Assembly: GCA_025966215.1 (NCBI GenBank)
Contig: JAOPVM010000298.1
Span: 1 to 5,370, forward strand
Length of the DNA stretch: 5,370 nucleotides
DNA from: Klenkia sp.
GTDB lineage: Bacteria; Actinomycetota; Actinomycetes; Mycobacteriales; Geodermatophilaceae
Direction of reading: 5' to 3'
Shown here: positions 1 to 5,370 of the stretch, one piece after another
Layout of the letters: each line of letters starts with the position of its first letter
Position numbering within the stretch: position 1 is the first letter of the stretch
Notes under the pieces: model-generated
The model's input: only the letters and a program-made list of their open reading frames with translations
Told to the model about the DNA's origin: nothing
Database searches by the model: none
Translations under genes and position numbers: made by a program

Positions 1-62
1 CGGCCGATGCCGCGCCCGGCGCCGGTGACCAGCGCCCGCTTCCCGGTCAGCTGCAGGTCCAT
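1..62 (-). CDS. Short-chain dehydrogenase/reductase, N-terminal fragment (runs off left edge)
   Basis: Only the first 20 codons and part of the 21st lie in the window. Read on the minus strand from the ATG at 62, they encode a short beta strand (KRALVTG) followed by the dinucleotide-binding motif TGAGRGIG at residues 13-20. This TGxxxGxG glycine-rich turn is the NAD(P)H-binding signature of classical SDR oxidoreductases, placed at the extreme N-terminus as usual. The start is well fixed: the amidase stop TGA and this ATG share one base (TGATG, positions 64-60), typical of translational coupling, so the two genes are probably co-transcribed. The substrate and the catalytic YxxxK region are outside the window, so the reaction cannot be stated. 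Confidence 0.85.
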   Translation of the reverse strand, partial: MDLQLTGKRALVTGAGRGIG

Positions 63-1696
63 CAGGCACCCACCGTCGGCAGGAAGCCCGGCGACCGACG
101 CGCCTGCGCGGCGTCCTCGAAGTCGGCGGCGACGTCGAGCAGGTCGGCGTCGGTCCAGCCGGTGCCGAGGAAGCTGACCCCCACCGGGAGGGCGCCCTGC
201 GGACCGGCGAACCCGGCCGGCACCGACACCGACGGGTAGCCGGCCACGGCGGCCGGGCCCGAGGAGCTGTAGAGGAAGTCGTCGGCCACGCCGTCGACGG
301 ACAGGTAGCGGGTCAACCAGGCCGGGGTGTTGGTCAGCGCGACGATCGCGGTGAGGTCGTCCTCTTCACCCGGTCCCTGGGCGAGCGTCTCGTCGATCGA
401 GCGCTGGGCGAGGTCGCGGATGCTCTCCCGGGTGGCGGTCGCGTCCGGGGCGTCGATCGCCTCGACGAGGAGCTCCTGGCCGAAGTAGACCAGCTCCACC
501 GGGTCCTCGGCGTTCTCGGCGACCAGGCCGGCCAGGTCGTCGGGGACGTCGCCGTCGGTGGCCTCGAGGTAGGCGGTGAGGTCGCGGTCGAACTCGGCCA
601 GCAGCGCGGGGGTCTCACCCGCGCCGAACTCCTCGGTGTAGGGCAGCTCGACCGGCACGGTGGTCGCGCCGGCGGCCTGCAGGGCGGTGACGGTGTCGGT
701 GAGCACCTGCAGCGTGCCGGCGTCGACGCCGGAGTCCGCGGCGGGGGACCAGACCCCGATCCGGGCACCCTGCAGCGCGTCGAGGTCCAGGTCGGTGAAG
801 GCGGTGTCCACGTCGTCGGGCCCCTGGCCGGTCGCGGCGTCCGCGTCGTCCTCGCCGGCCACCACCGACAGCAGGATCGCGGCGTCCACGGTGTGCCGGG
901 CCATCGGGCCGGCGGTGTCCTGCTCGGCGCTGATCGGCACGATCCCGGTGCGGCTGACCTGCCCCAGCGTCGGCTTGAGCCCCACGACGCCGTTGGCCCC
1001 GGCCGGGCAGACGATCGAGCCGTCGGTCTCGGTGCCGATCGCCACCTGGGCGAACGAGGCGGACACCCCGGCGCCGGAGCCGGACGAGGAGCCGCACGGG
1101 TTGCGGTCCAGCACGTAGGGGTTAGCGGTCTGCCCGCCCACCCCGGACCAGCCGCTGGTGCTCCCGTCGCCGCGGAAGTTGGCCCACTCGGACAGGTTGG
1201 CCTTGCCGATCACGATCGCCCCGGCCTCCAGGAGCCGGGTGGTGATCGTGGCGTCGTCGGGCTCGGAGTCCACCAGCAGCCGGGAGCCTGCGGTGGTCGG
1301 CAGGTCGGCGGTGTCCACGTTGTCCTTGAGCAGCACCGGGATGCCCTCGAGCTCGCTGCGCGCCCCGCCGTCGGCCCGGGCGTCGTCACTGGCCTGTGCG
1401 GCGCTCAGCGCCTCGGTGTTCAGGGTGAGGACGGCGCCGACCTCGTCGTCGTGCTCGGCGATGCGGTCCAGGTAGGCCTGGGTGAGCTGGACGGCGGTGA
1501 GCTCACCGTCGTCCATCATCGCCTGCAGGTCGGGGATGGTGAGCGCGTCCAGGTCCAGGGAGTCCAGCGGGGAGCCGACCTGCCGACCGGCCGCAGCAGG
1601 CTCGGGGTCGGTGCCGCCCCCGGAGGTGCAGCCGCTCAGCAGGAGCGCGCCGGCGGCCACACCGGCGAGCAGGACACGGTTCGGCGAGGAGCGCAT
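62..1696 (-). CDS. Secreted lipoprotein amidase, amidase-signature family (peptide amidase-like)
   Basis: This 544-residue protein starts with a lipoprotein signal: Arg2 and Arg7, a hydrophobic stretch at about 8-20, then the lipobox LSGC with Cys23 as the lipidated residue, followed by a Gly/Ser/Pro-rich linker. It should therefore act outside the membrane. The mature part is an amidase-signature domain (about 45-535). The expected triad is visible: Lys124 in GIPVLLKDN, the bridging Ser203 in NPCGSSSGSGAG, and the nucleophile Ser227 in GTETDGSIVCPA. The 24-residue Ser-Ser spacing matches that known for fatty acid amide hydrolase. The motifs SEWANFRG, GGQTANP and TDGSIVCPAGANGVVGLKPT resemble, from memory, peptide amidase (Pam) of Stenotrophomonas, which removes C-terminal peptide amides; that substrate is an inference. 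It is not a GatA subunit: it has a lipoprotein signal and no gatB/gatC alongside. The downstream SDR overlaps its stop codon. No clear Shine-Dalgarno precedes the ATG. Confidence 0.93.
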   Translation of the reverse strand: MRSSPNRVLLAGVAAGALLLSGCTSGGGTDPEPAAAGRQVGSPLDSLDLDALTIPDLQAMMDDGELTAVQLTQAYLDRIAEHDDEVGAVLTLNTEALSAAQASDDARADGGARSELEGIPVLLKDNVDTADLPTTAGSRLLVDSEPDDATITTRLLEAGAIVIGKANLSEWANFRGDGSTSGWSGVGGQTANPYVLDRNPCGSSSGSGAGVSASFAQVAIGTETDGSIVCPAGANGVVGLKPTLGQVSRTGIVPISAEQDTAGPMARHTVDAAILLSVVAGEDDADAATGQGPDDVDTAFTDLDLDALQGARIGVWSPAADSGVDAGTLQVLTDTVTALQAAGATTVPVELPYTEEFGAGETPALLAEFDRDLTAYLEATDGDVPDDLAGLVAENAEDPVELVYFGQELLVEAIDAPDATATRESIRDLAQRSIDETLAQGPGEEDDLTAIVALTNTPAWLTRYLSVDGVADDFLYSSSGPAAVAGYPSVSVPAGFAGPQGALPVGVSFLGTGWTDADLLDVAADFEDAAQARRSPGFLPTVGA

Positions 1697-1701
1697 GCCC
1701 C

Positions 1702-1707
1702 ACGCTA
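1702..1707 (-). promoter_or_regulatory. Possible -10 box (TAGCGT) for a leaderless amidase transcript
   Basis: On the minus strand TAGCGT fits the TANNNT consensus for actinobacterial housekeeping sigma factors and ends 5 bases before the amidase ATG. That is about where a -10 box sits when transcription starts at the start codon, slightly closer than usual. The lack of an upstream Shine-Dalgarno fits a leaderless message. The hexamer at -35 distance (TGGCCC) matches TTGACA only weakly, and a TANNNT match can occur by chance. Confidence 0.3.
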
Positions 1708-1748
1708 GGAGCGCGTCCGACGGGGGGCCACCCCACCCGGACGGGGGA

Positions 1749-1761
1749 GGTCGGATCGACC
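1749..1761. repeat. Small palindrome GGTCG-GAT-CGACC in the divergent region
   Basis: Two perfect 5-base half-sites separated by 3 bases lie between the divergent genes. Position and symmetry suit a dimeric regulator binding site, but the half-sites are short and such matches are common at this base composition. No regulator gene is present in the window. Confidence 0.25.
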
Positions 1762-1800
1762 CCGGCTCCAGGACCCCCGCGCACGTCCGAGACCGTCACC

Positions 1801-3921
1801 GTGCCCCGGTCCGTCGTCGTCCCCGTTCCCGGGATCCCCGGGTCCCGGCGGCAGGGCGTCCCGGCCGTGTCGGGCAGGGCGGCGCTGACCACCGCCCGGG
1901 TCACCCGGGCCGTGGTGCACGCGGCCACCGTGCGGGTCGACGTCGCCGTCCTGGTGGTCACCGTGGACGACGCCGGCACCCGGATCCGGTGGGCCAACGC
2001 CGGGGTGGAACGGCTGCTCGGGCACGCCACCAGCGACCTGCTCGGCGTCCCGGTGGACCAGCTGCTGCCCGAGCCGCCACCGGGCGGGCTGGGCACCCTG
2101 CTGCGGCGGGAGCGCTCGGTGACCACCGACCTGCGGGCCCGCACCCGCACCGGGGAGCTGGTCGACGTCACCGTGCTGTGCACGCCGTCCTCGGACGCCG
2201 GGGTGTGGACGCTGAGCGCCTGGCCGGCCCGCAGCGACGCCGAGCGCGCCCTCGCCGACTCCGCCGCCGCCCACGAACGTCGCTTCACCACCCTCACCGA
2301 ACGGTCGCCGGTGCCCACGCTGCTGTCGGAACACGGCATGCGGCTGGCGCACGTCAACGACGCCTTCTGCCGGCTCACCGGCCGGCAGGCCGAGGAGCTG
2401 CTGGGCACCGGGTGGCTGGCCAGCGTGCACCCCGAGGACGTCGGCGACCTGATCGACACCGCGGCCGCGGTGCTCGACGGCGGCGCGGGCGACGTGCGGG
2501 CCCGGCTGCTGCGCAGCCCCGGCGAGGAGCGCTCCTGCCTGCTCCGCTTCTCCCACCTGGAGACCCCCGGCGTGGGCAGTGGGTTCGTGGCCACCATCGA
2601 GGACGTCACCGACCGGCTGGCCTTCGAGGCCCGGCTGGCCCACCAGGCCACCCACGACCCGCTGACCGGGCTGCCCAACCGCACCCGGCTGGCCGAGTAC
2701 GTCGCCGAGCGGTTCGTGCCCGGCACCCGGGACGGGCTGGCCTGCCTCTTCCTGGACATCGACGACTTCAAGGTGGTCAACGACTCCCTGGGCCACCCGG
2801 CCGGGGACCAGCTGCTGGTGCAGGTGGCCCGCCGGCTGCGCGCCGTCGTCCGGCCCTCCGACCTGGTGGTGCGCTTCGGTGGCGATGAGTTCGTGGTGGT
2901 CTGCGAGGACGTCGGGGAGGCCGACGCGGTGTCCCTGGGCGGCCGCATCTCCGCGGCGCTCGCCGCTCCGGTGCAGCTGGGCGGGGTGAGCGTGGGCGTG
3001 CGGGTCAGCGTGGGCGTGACCGTGCAGACCCCGGCGCACACGACCCCCGACGAGCTGGTCCGGGACTGCGACATCGCCATGTACCAGGCCAAGTCCGAGG
3101 GCAAGGGCCGGGTGTCGGTGCTCGACCACGCCTCCCGCGCCGCAGCCCGGGAGAAGCTGCAGCTCGTCGCCGACCTGCGCACCGCCGTCGACACCCGCGC
3201 GATCACGCTGGCCTACCAGCCGGTGGTGCAGAGCGCCACGCTGCGCCCGGTGGGCGTGGAGGCCCTCGCCCGCTGGGTGCACCCCACGCGCGGCCCGATC
3301 GGTCCGGCGGTGTTCGTGCCGCTGGCCGAGGAGAGCGGACTGGTCGACGCCCTCGGTCTGCTGGTGCTCGACGAGGCATGCCGGCAGACCGCAGCCTGGG
3401 ACGCCGCCCTCGGGCTGGCCGCCCCCCGCCACGTGCACGTCAACGTCTCCGCGCTCCAGCTCGACGAGCACCTGCCGCCGCTGGTCGCGGCCACCCTCGC
3501 CCGGTACGGGGTCGGTGCCGAGCGGATCTGCATCGAGCTCACCGAGTCCGCCCTGATGCGGCATCCCGAACGGGCCGCCTCCGTGCTGGCCGACCTGCGG
3601 GCGCTGGGCGTCGCCATCGCCGTCGACGACTTCGGCACCGGCTACTCCTCGCTGGGCCACCTGCGCCAGCTCCCGGTCGACTGCCTGAAGATCGACCGCT
3701 CCTTCGTCGCCGAGCTGTCGGCCGGGCACCCCGAGATCACCCGGGCCGTGGTGGCCCTCGCCGCCGGCCTCGGGCTGGAGTCCGTCGCCGAGGGCGTGGA
3801 GACCGAGGAGCAGGCCCGCGCGCTCACCGAGCTCGGCGCCACCCACCTGCAGGGCTACGGCATCGCCCGGCCCATGGACGGCGACGCCACCACCGCCTGG
3901 TTCGCCGAGCGTGCCCGGTGA
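1801..3921 (+). CDS. PAS-PAS-GGDEF-EAL protein: bifunctional c-di-GMP cyclase/phosphodiesterase
   Basis: This 706-residue protein has no membrane segment and should be cytoplasmic. In order: PAS-like domain (about 42-140), short helical linker, second PAS (about 160-272, ending in ATIEDVTDR), GGDEF (about 278-440) and EAL (about 452-703). The cyclase half has DPLTGLPNR (286-294), LDIDDFKVVND (metal and substrate residues), an intact GGDEF at 360-364, and an RxxD inhibitory I-site (Arg351-Asp354) five residues before it. The phosphodiesterase half has Glu487 in VEALARW, Asn548 in NVS, Glu579 and Glu582 in ELTES, Asp609-Asp610 in DDFGTGYSS, Lys630 in LKIDRSF, Glu664 in AEGVET and Gln684 in LQGYGIARP. 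Both activities therefore look possible; which one dominates cannot be read from the sequence. The start is uncertain: GTG 1801 is the first possible codon in frame, but GTG 1867 has a better upstream AGGGCG and removes a low-complexity N-terminus. The next gene overlaps the stop by 4 bases. Confidence 0.96.
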   Translation: MPRSVVVPVPGIPGSRRQGVPAVSGRAALTTARVTRAVVHAATVRVDVAVLVVTVDDAGTRIRWANAGVERLLGHATSDLLGVPVDQLLPEPPPGGLGTLLRRERSVTTDLRARTRTGELVDVTVLCTPSSDAGVWTLSAWPARSDAERALADSAAAHERRFTTLTERSPVPTLLSEHGMRLAHVNDAFCRLTGRQAEELLGTGWLASVHPEDVGDLIDTAAAVLDGGAGDVRARLLRSPGEERSCLLRFSHLETPGVGSGFVATIEDVTDRLAFEARLAHQATHDPLTGLPNRTRLAEYVAERFVPGTRDGLACLFLDIDDFKVVNDSLGHPAGDQLLVQVARRLRAVVRPSDLVVRFGGDEFVVVCEDVGEADAVSLGGRISAALAAPVQLGGVSVGVRVSVGVTVQTPAHTTPDELVRDCDIAMYQAKSEGKGRVSVLDHASRAAAREKLQLVADLRTAVDTRAITLAYQPVVQSATLRPVGVEALARWVHPTRGPIGPAVFVPLAEESGLVDALGLLVLDEACRQTAAWDAALGLAAPRHVHVNVSALQLDEHLPPLVAATLARYGVGAERICIELTESALMRHPERAASVLADLRALGVAIAVDDFGTGYSSLGHLRQLPVDCLKIDRSFVAELSAGHPEITRAVVALAAGLGLESVAEGVETEEQARALTELGATHLQGYGIARPMDGDATTAWFAERAR
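1828..1842 (+). repeat. GC hairpin CCCGGG-ATC-CCCGGG between two possible starts
   Basis: A perfect 6-bp inverted repeat with a 3-base loop lies between the candidate starts GTG 1801 and GTG 1867 of the GGDEF-EAL gene. If translation begins at 1867, this hairpin would be in the mRNA leader, 24 bases upstream of the start, and could affect expression. If translation begins at 1801, it is simply coding sequence for a Pro/Gly-rich stretch. CCCGGG is itself a palindrome and common in such DNA. Confidence 0.3.
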
Positions 3922-4772
3922 GCGCCGTGGAGGAGGCCGTCCTCGAGGAGGAGGTCCCGGGGCCGCTGGCCTCGGTCGGCGGGCACTCGGTGGACGACGT
4001 GCTGGCCAGCATCGAGACCATGGCCGCCCAGCGGCCCATCGCCGCCCAGATCGTGGCGCTGACCGACTCCGACCACACCGGGGCCAAGGAGGTCGCCCAG
4101 CTGCTGTCGGCGGACCCGGCGCTGAGCGGGCGGGTGCTGAAGCTGGCCAACTCGGCCTACTACGGGATGCGCGGGCGGGTGTCCTCGCTGCAGTTCGGGA
4201 TCACCGTCGTGGGCTTCGCCGTCGTCCGGTCGATGGCCACCGTGGCACTCACCGGCACCGAGGAGCGGGCCGAGCTGCCCGAGGACTTCTGGACCGTCAG
4301 CACCCACCTGGCGCTCGCGGCGTCGGCGCTGGCACCCCGGATGGGACGACGACCGCCCGACGCACTCTGCGTCGGGTTCCTCGCCCAGCTCGGGGTGGCG
4401 CTGCTGAGCCACCACGACCCGGCCGGCTACGCCGAGGTGCGGGCCAGCGGGGCCACCCCTGCCGCCCGCCGGCCCGCCGAGGTGGCCCGCTACGGGGTGG
4501 ACACCCTGGAGCTGACCGCGGTCGCGATGCGCCGCTGGGGGTTCCCGGACGCCCTGGCCGACCCGCTGCTCGAGCTCGACGACCCCGACTCGGCGGCCGG
4601 CGGGCTGCTGCGCGGGGCGCTGGAGCTGACCTCCCGGCTGACCGTGCCCGGGCACACCCGGGAGCGGATCGAGCCGCTGACCTGCCGACGGGTGCTGGAG
4701 ACCGACCTGCCGCCGCTGCTGGCCGAGGTGCAGACCGGCGCCGCCGATCTGCGCCGGGCACTCGTGGGATGA
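3918..4772 (+). CDS. HDOD-domain signalling protein
   Basis: This 284-residue protein starts at a GTG whose last two bases belong to the TGA of the GGDEF-EAL gene (GTGA, 3918-3921). No strong Shine-Dalgarno precedes it, so translation is probably coupled to the upstream gene. After an acidic N-terminus (EEAVLEEEV, residues 5-13) comes an HDOD domain from about 25 to 225. Recognisable elements are the proline-containing first helix (AAQRPIAAQIVAL), LLSADPALSGRVLKLANSAYYG at about 62-83, and VSSLQFGITVVGFAVVRSM at about 88-106. HDOD domains are relatives of HD hydrolases without catalysis and usually act in signalling scaffolds. Here the usual HD pair is replaced by Ala156-Gln157 in GFLAQLG, and the later His sites read VDTLEL and LELDDP, so no metal site is left. 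A C-terminal helical part (about 226-284) has no motif I recognise. Its role with c-di-GMP is inferred from gene order. GTG 3927 is an alternative start. Confidence 0.92.
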   Translation: MSAVEEAVLEEEVPGPLASVGGHSVDDVLASIETMAAQRPIAAQIVALTDSDHTGAKEVAQLLSADPALSGRVLKLANSAYYGMRGRVSSLQFGITVVGFAVVRSMATVALTGTEERAELPEDFWTVSTHLALAASALAPRMGRRPPDALCVGFLAQLGVALLSHHDPAGYAEVRASGATPAARRPAEVARYGVDTLELTAVAMRRWGFPDALADPLLELDDPDSAAGGLLRGALELTSRLTVPGHTRERIEPLTCRRVLETDLPPLLAEVQTGAADLRRALVG

Positions 4773-4782
4773 GTGCGGTCGG

Positions 4783-4819
4783 CTGACAGACGGGGGGTCT
4801 GCCAGGGACAGTGGACCCC
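4783..4819 (+). promoter_or_regulatory. Overlapping, mutually exclusive hairpins before the last gene
   Basis: Two inverted repeats share bases in the gap after the HDOD gene. Hairpin A (4783-4805) pairs CAGAC (4787-4791) with GTCTG (4797-4801) around a GGGGG loop, extended by CTG/CAG after one mismatch. Hairpin B pairs GGGGTCTGC (4794-4802) with GTGGACCCC (4811-4819), including two G-U pairs, and exposes AGGGA (4804-4808), the best Shine-Dalgarno candidate, in its 8-base loop. A could also be a weak terminator, but no U-tract follows. A regulatory role is only suggested by the position. Confidence 0.35.
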
Positions 4820-5370
4820 GTGTTCGAGATCCACGAGATGGCCCTGCTGACCCGCGAGGTGCTGCGCGAACGGACGGCGGACCTGGTCGCCGAGGCCTGC
4901 GCCTGGGCGGTGGGCACCAGCGACCGCCCGCACCACCTGCGCCGACGCGGCCGGCTGGTCGCCACCGGCACCACGGTGGGCATCCGGGCGGAGAACGGCC
5001 AGCCGCTGGCCGACGAGGAGGGCGGCCGGCTCGACCTGGGCGACGCCCGGCCGGGCAGCTTCGCCGACGCGCTGAACATGACCGACGGCGACGGGGTGCT
5101 CTACGCCGACCGGTTCGACACCGAGGTGCTCGAGCCCTTCGCGCTGCAGACCTGCGTGCGCGCCGGCGAGCGGCTGCGTCGGACCCGTCCCGCGGCCTGG
5201 GCCGAGCTGGCCGACGAGGTCGGGGAGGACGCCGAGGACGTGCCGGCCGTGGTCCGGGCGGGGGAGTGGGAGGCCCCGCTGCGCACCGAGGCCGAGCTGC
5301 TGGTGCTCGCCGCGATCGGCGGCACGTCGCTGGCGCTGGTGGAGGCCGAGGGCCTGCCGCTGTCCCTGGT
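4811..5370 (+). CDS. Uncharacterised protein, N-terminal part (runs off right edge)
   Basis: An open frame without any stop runs from GTG 4811 to the right edge (186 codons plus 2 bases). I do not recognise the family. The codon pattern, with G/C at nearly every third position, is that of a real gene here and matches the upstream plus-strand genes. Possible starts are GTG 4811 (MDPVFEIHEM), GTG 4820 (MFEIHEM) and ATG 4838. AGGGA at 4804-4808 is 2 bases from the first and 11 from the second, so I mildly prefer 4820 but give the longest form. The product looks soluble and acidic, with Asp/Glu-rich stretches (ADEVGEDAEDVPAVV), a basic patch near residues 40-45 (HHLRRRGR), no signal peptide and no clear membrane segment. 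It lies 38 to 47 bp after the HDOD gene on the same strand, so it may share its transcript, but the hairpins between them could separate the units. Confidence 0.75.
   Translation, partial: MDPVFEIHEMALLTREVLRERTADLVAEACAWAVGTSDRPHHLRRRGRLVATGTTVGIRAENGQPLADEEGGRLDLGDARPGSFADALNMTDGDGVLYADRFDTEVLEPFALQTCVRAGERLRRTRPAAWAELADEVGEDAEDVPAVVRAGEWEAPLRTEAELLVLAAIGGTSLALVEAEGLPLSL

Larger units (their letters stand above)
1697..1800. promoter_or_regulatory. Divergent intergenic region between the amidase and GGDEF-EAL genes
   Basis: These 104 bases separate two oppositely oriented genes and must carry promoters for both, if the annotated starts are right. It contains G- and C-rich runs, a 5+5 bp palindrome GGTCG-GAT-CGACC at 1749-1761, and a repeated AGGAGCGC (1687-1694 and 1707-1714, 20 bp apart) whose first copy lies in the amidase start region. 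A possible -10 box is seen only on the minus side; no convincing -10/-35 pair is visible on the plus side. Confidence 0.55.

Noticed and set aside
62..1696. Reading the amidase as GatA of the tRNA-dependent amidotransferase
   Set aside because: The family and triad are shared, but it has a lipoprotein signal, peptide-amidase-like motifs and no gatB or gatC neighbour.
893..2888. Plus-strand open frames (893-1708 and 1482-2888) over the amidase and into the GGDEF-EAL gene
   Set aside because: Their Arg/Gly/Ala/Pro-rich translations have no recognisable motif and lie antisense or out of frame to genes with intact catalytic motifs.
1503..3206. A second long minus-strand frame (567 residues) across the amidase start and the GGDEF-EAL gene
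   Set aside because: It is Ser/Arg/Thr-rich without any domain and overlaps two well-supported genes; it is a composition shadow.
1705..3846. A 713-residue open frame on the minus strand, antisense to the GGDEF-EAL gene
   Set aside because: Its translation is Gly/His/Gln/Val-rich low complexity, typical of the complement of GC-biased codons. The plus strand carries unmistakable GGDEF and EAL domains over the same bases.
3378..3917. N-terminal extension of the HDOD frame back to an ATG at 3378
   Set aside because: That stretch is Arg/Pro-rich out-of-frame sequence inside the EAL domain. The GTG at 3918, overlapping the upstream stop, gives a normal HDOD protein.
4783..4805. Hairpin A as a confident intrinsic terminator
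   Set aside because: The stem is short with one mismatch and no U-tract follows, so I kept it only as a possible regulatory structure.
3824..5325. Minus-strand frames opposite the HDOD gene and the last gene (for example 3855-4655, 4297-5079, 5101-5325)
   Set aside because: They are low-complexity Ala/Arg/Ser/Gly translations, mutually overlapping and antisense to plus-strand genes with better coding character.

Overview
The window is very GC-rich, with strong G/C at third codon positions, GTG starts and short or overlapping gene junctions. This suggests a high-GC actinobacterium. Geodermatophilaceae (Blastococcus, Modestobacter, Geodermatophilus) is my guess from the overall look; no marker gene here proves it. 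No tRNA, rRNA, CRISPR array, insertion sequence or phage gene is visible.

Left part (1-1696, minus strand): a secreted lipoprotein of the amidase-signature family, with an intact Lys-Ser-Ser triad and close resemblance to bacterial peptide amidases. Its stop codon overlaps the start codon of a short-chain dehydrogenase/reductase (SDR) in a TGATG junction; only the first 20 codons of the SDR are inside the window. The two genes look like one minus-strand operon. A TAGCGT hexamer just before the amidase ATG could be the -10 box of a leaderless or nearly leaderless transcript.

Middle (1697-1800): a divergent intergenic region of about 104 bp holding the starts of both transcription units and a small palindrome.

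Right part (1801-5370, plus strand): a 706-residue cytoplasmic PAS-PAS-GGDEF-EAL protein in which both the diguanylate cyclase and the phosphodiesterase active sites look intact and the I-site is present. It is followed, with a 4-base GTGA overlap, by a 284-residue HDOD-domain protein that has lost the catalytic HD ligands. After a 38 to 47 bp gap with overlapping inverted repeats comes an unrecognised coding region that runs off the right edge. A working model is a c-di-GMP signalling unit: the PAS domains sense, GGDEF/EAL makes or breaks c-di-GMP, and the HDOD protein acts as a non-enzymatic scaffold or output. The unknown third gene may or may not belong to it.

All of the families I could name are known. 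The parts most worth a second look are the tight GGDEF-EAL/HDOD pairing, the unidentified gene after it, and the alternative hairpins in front of that gene.
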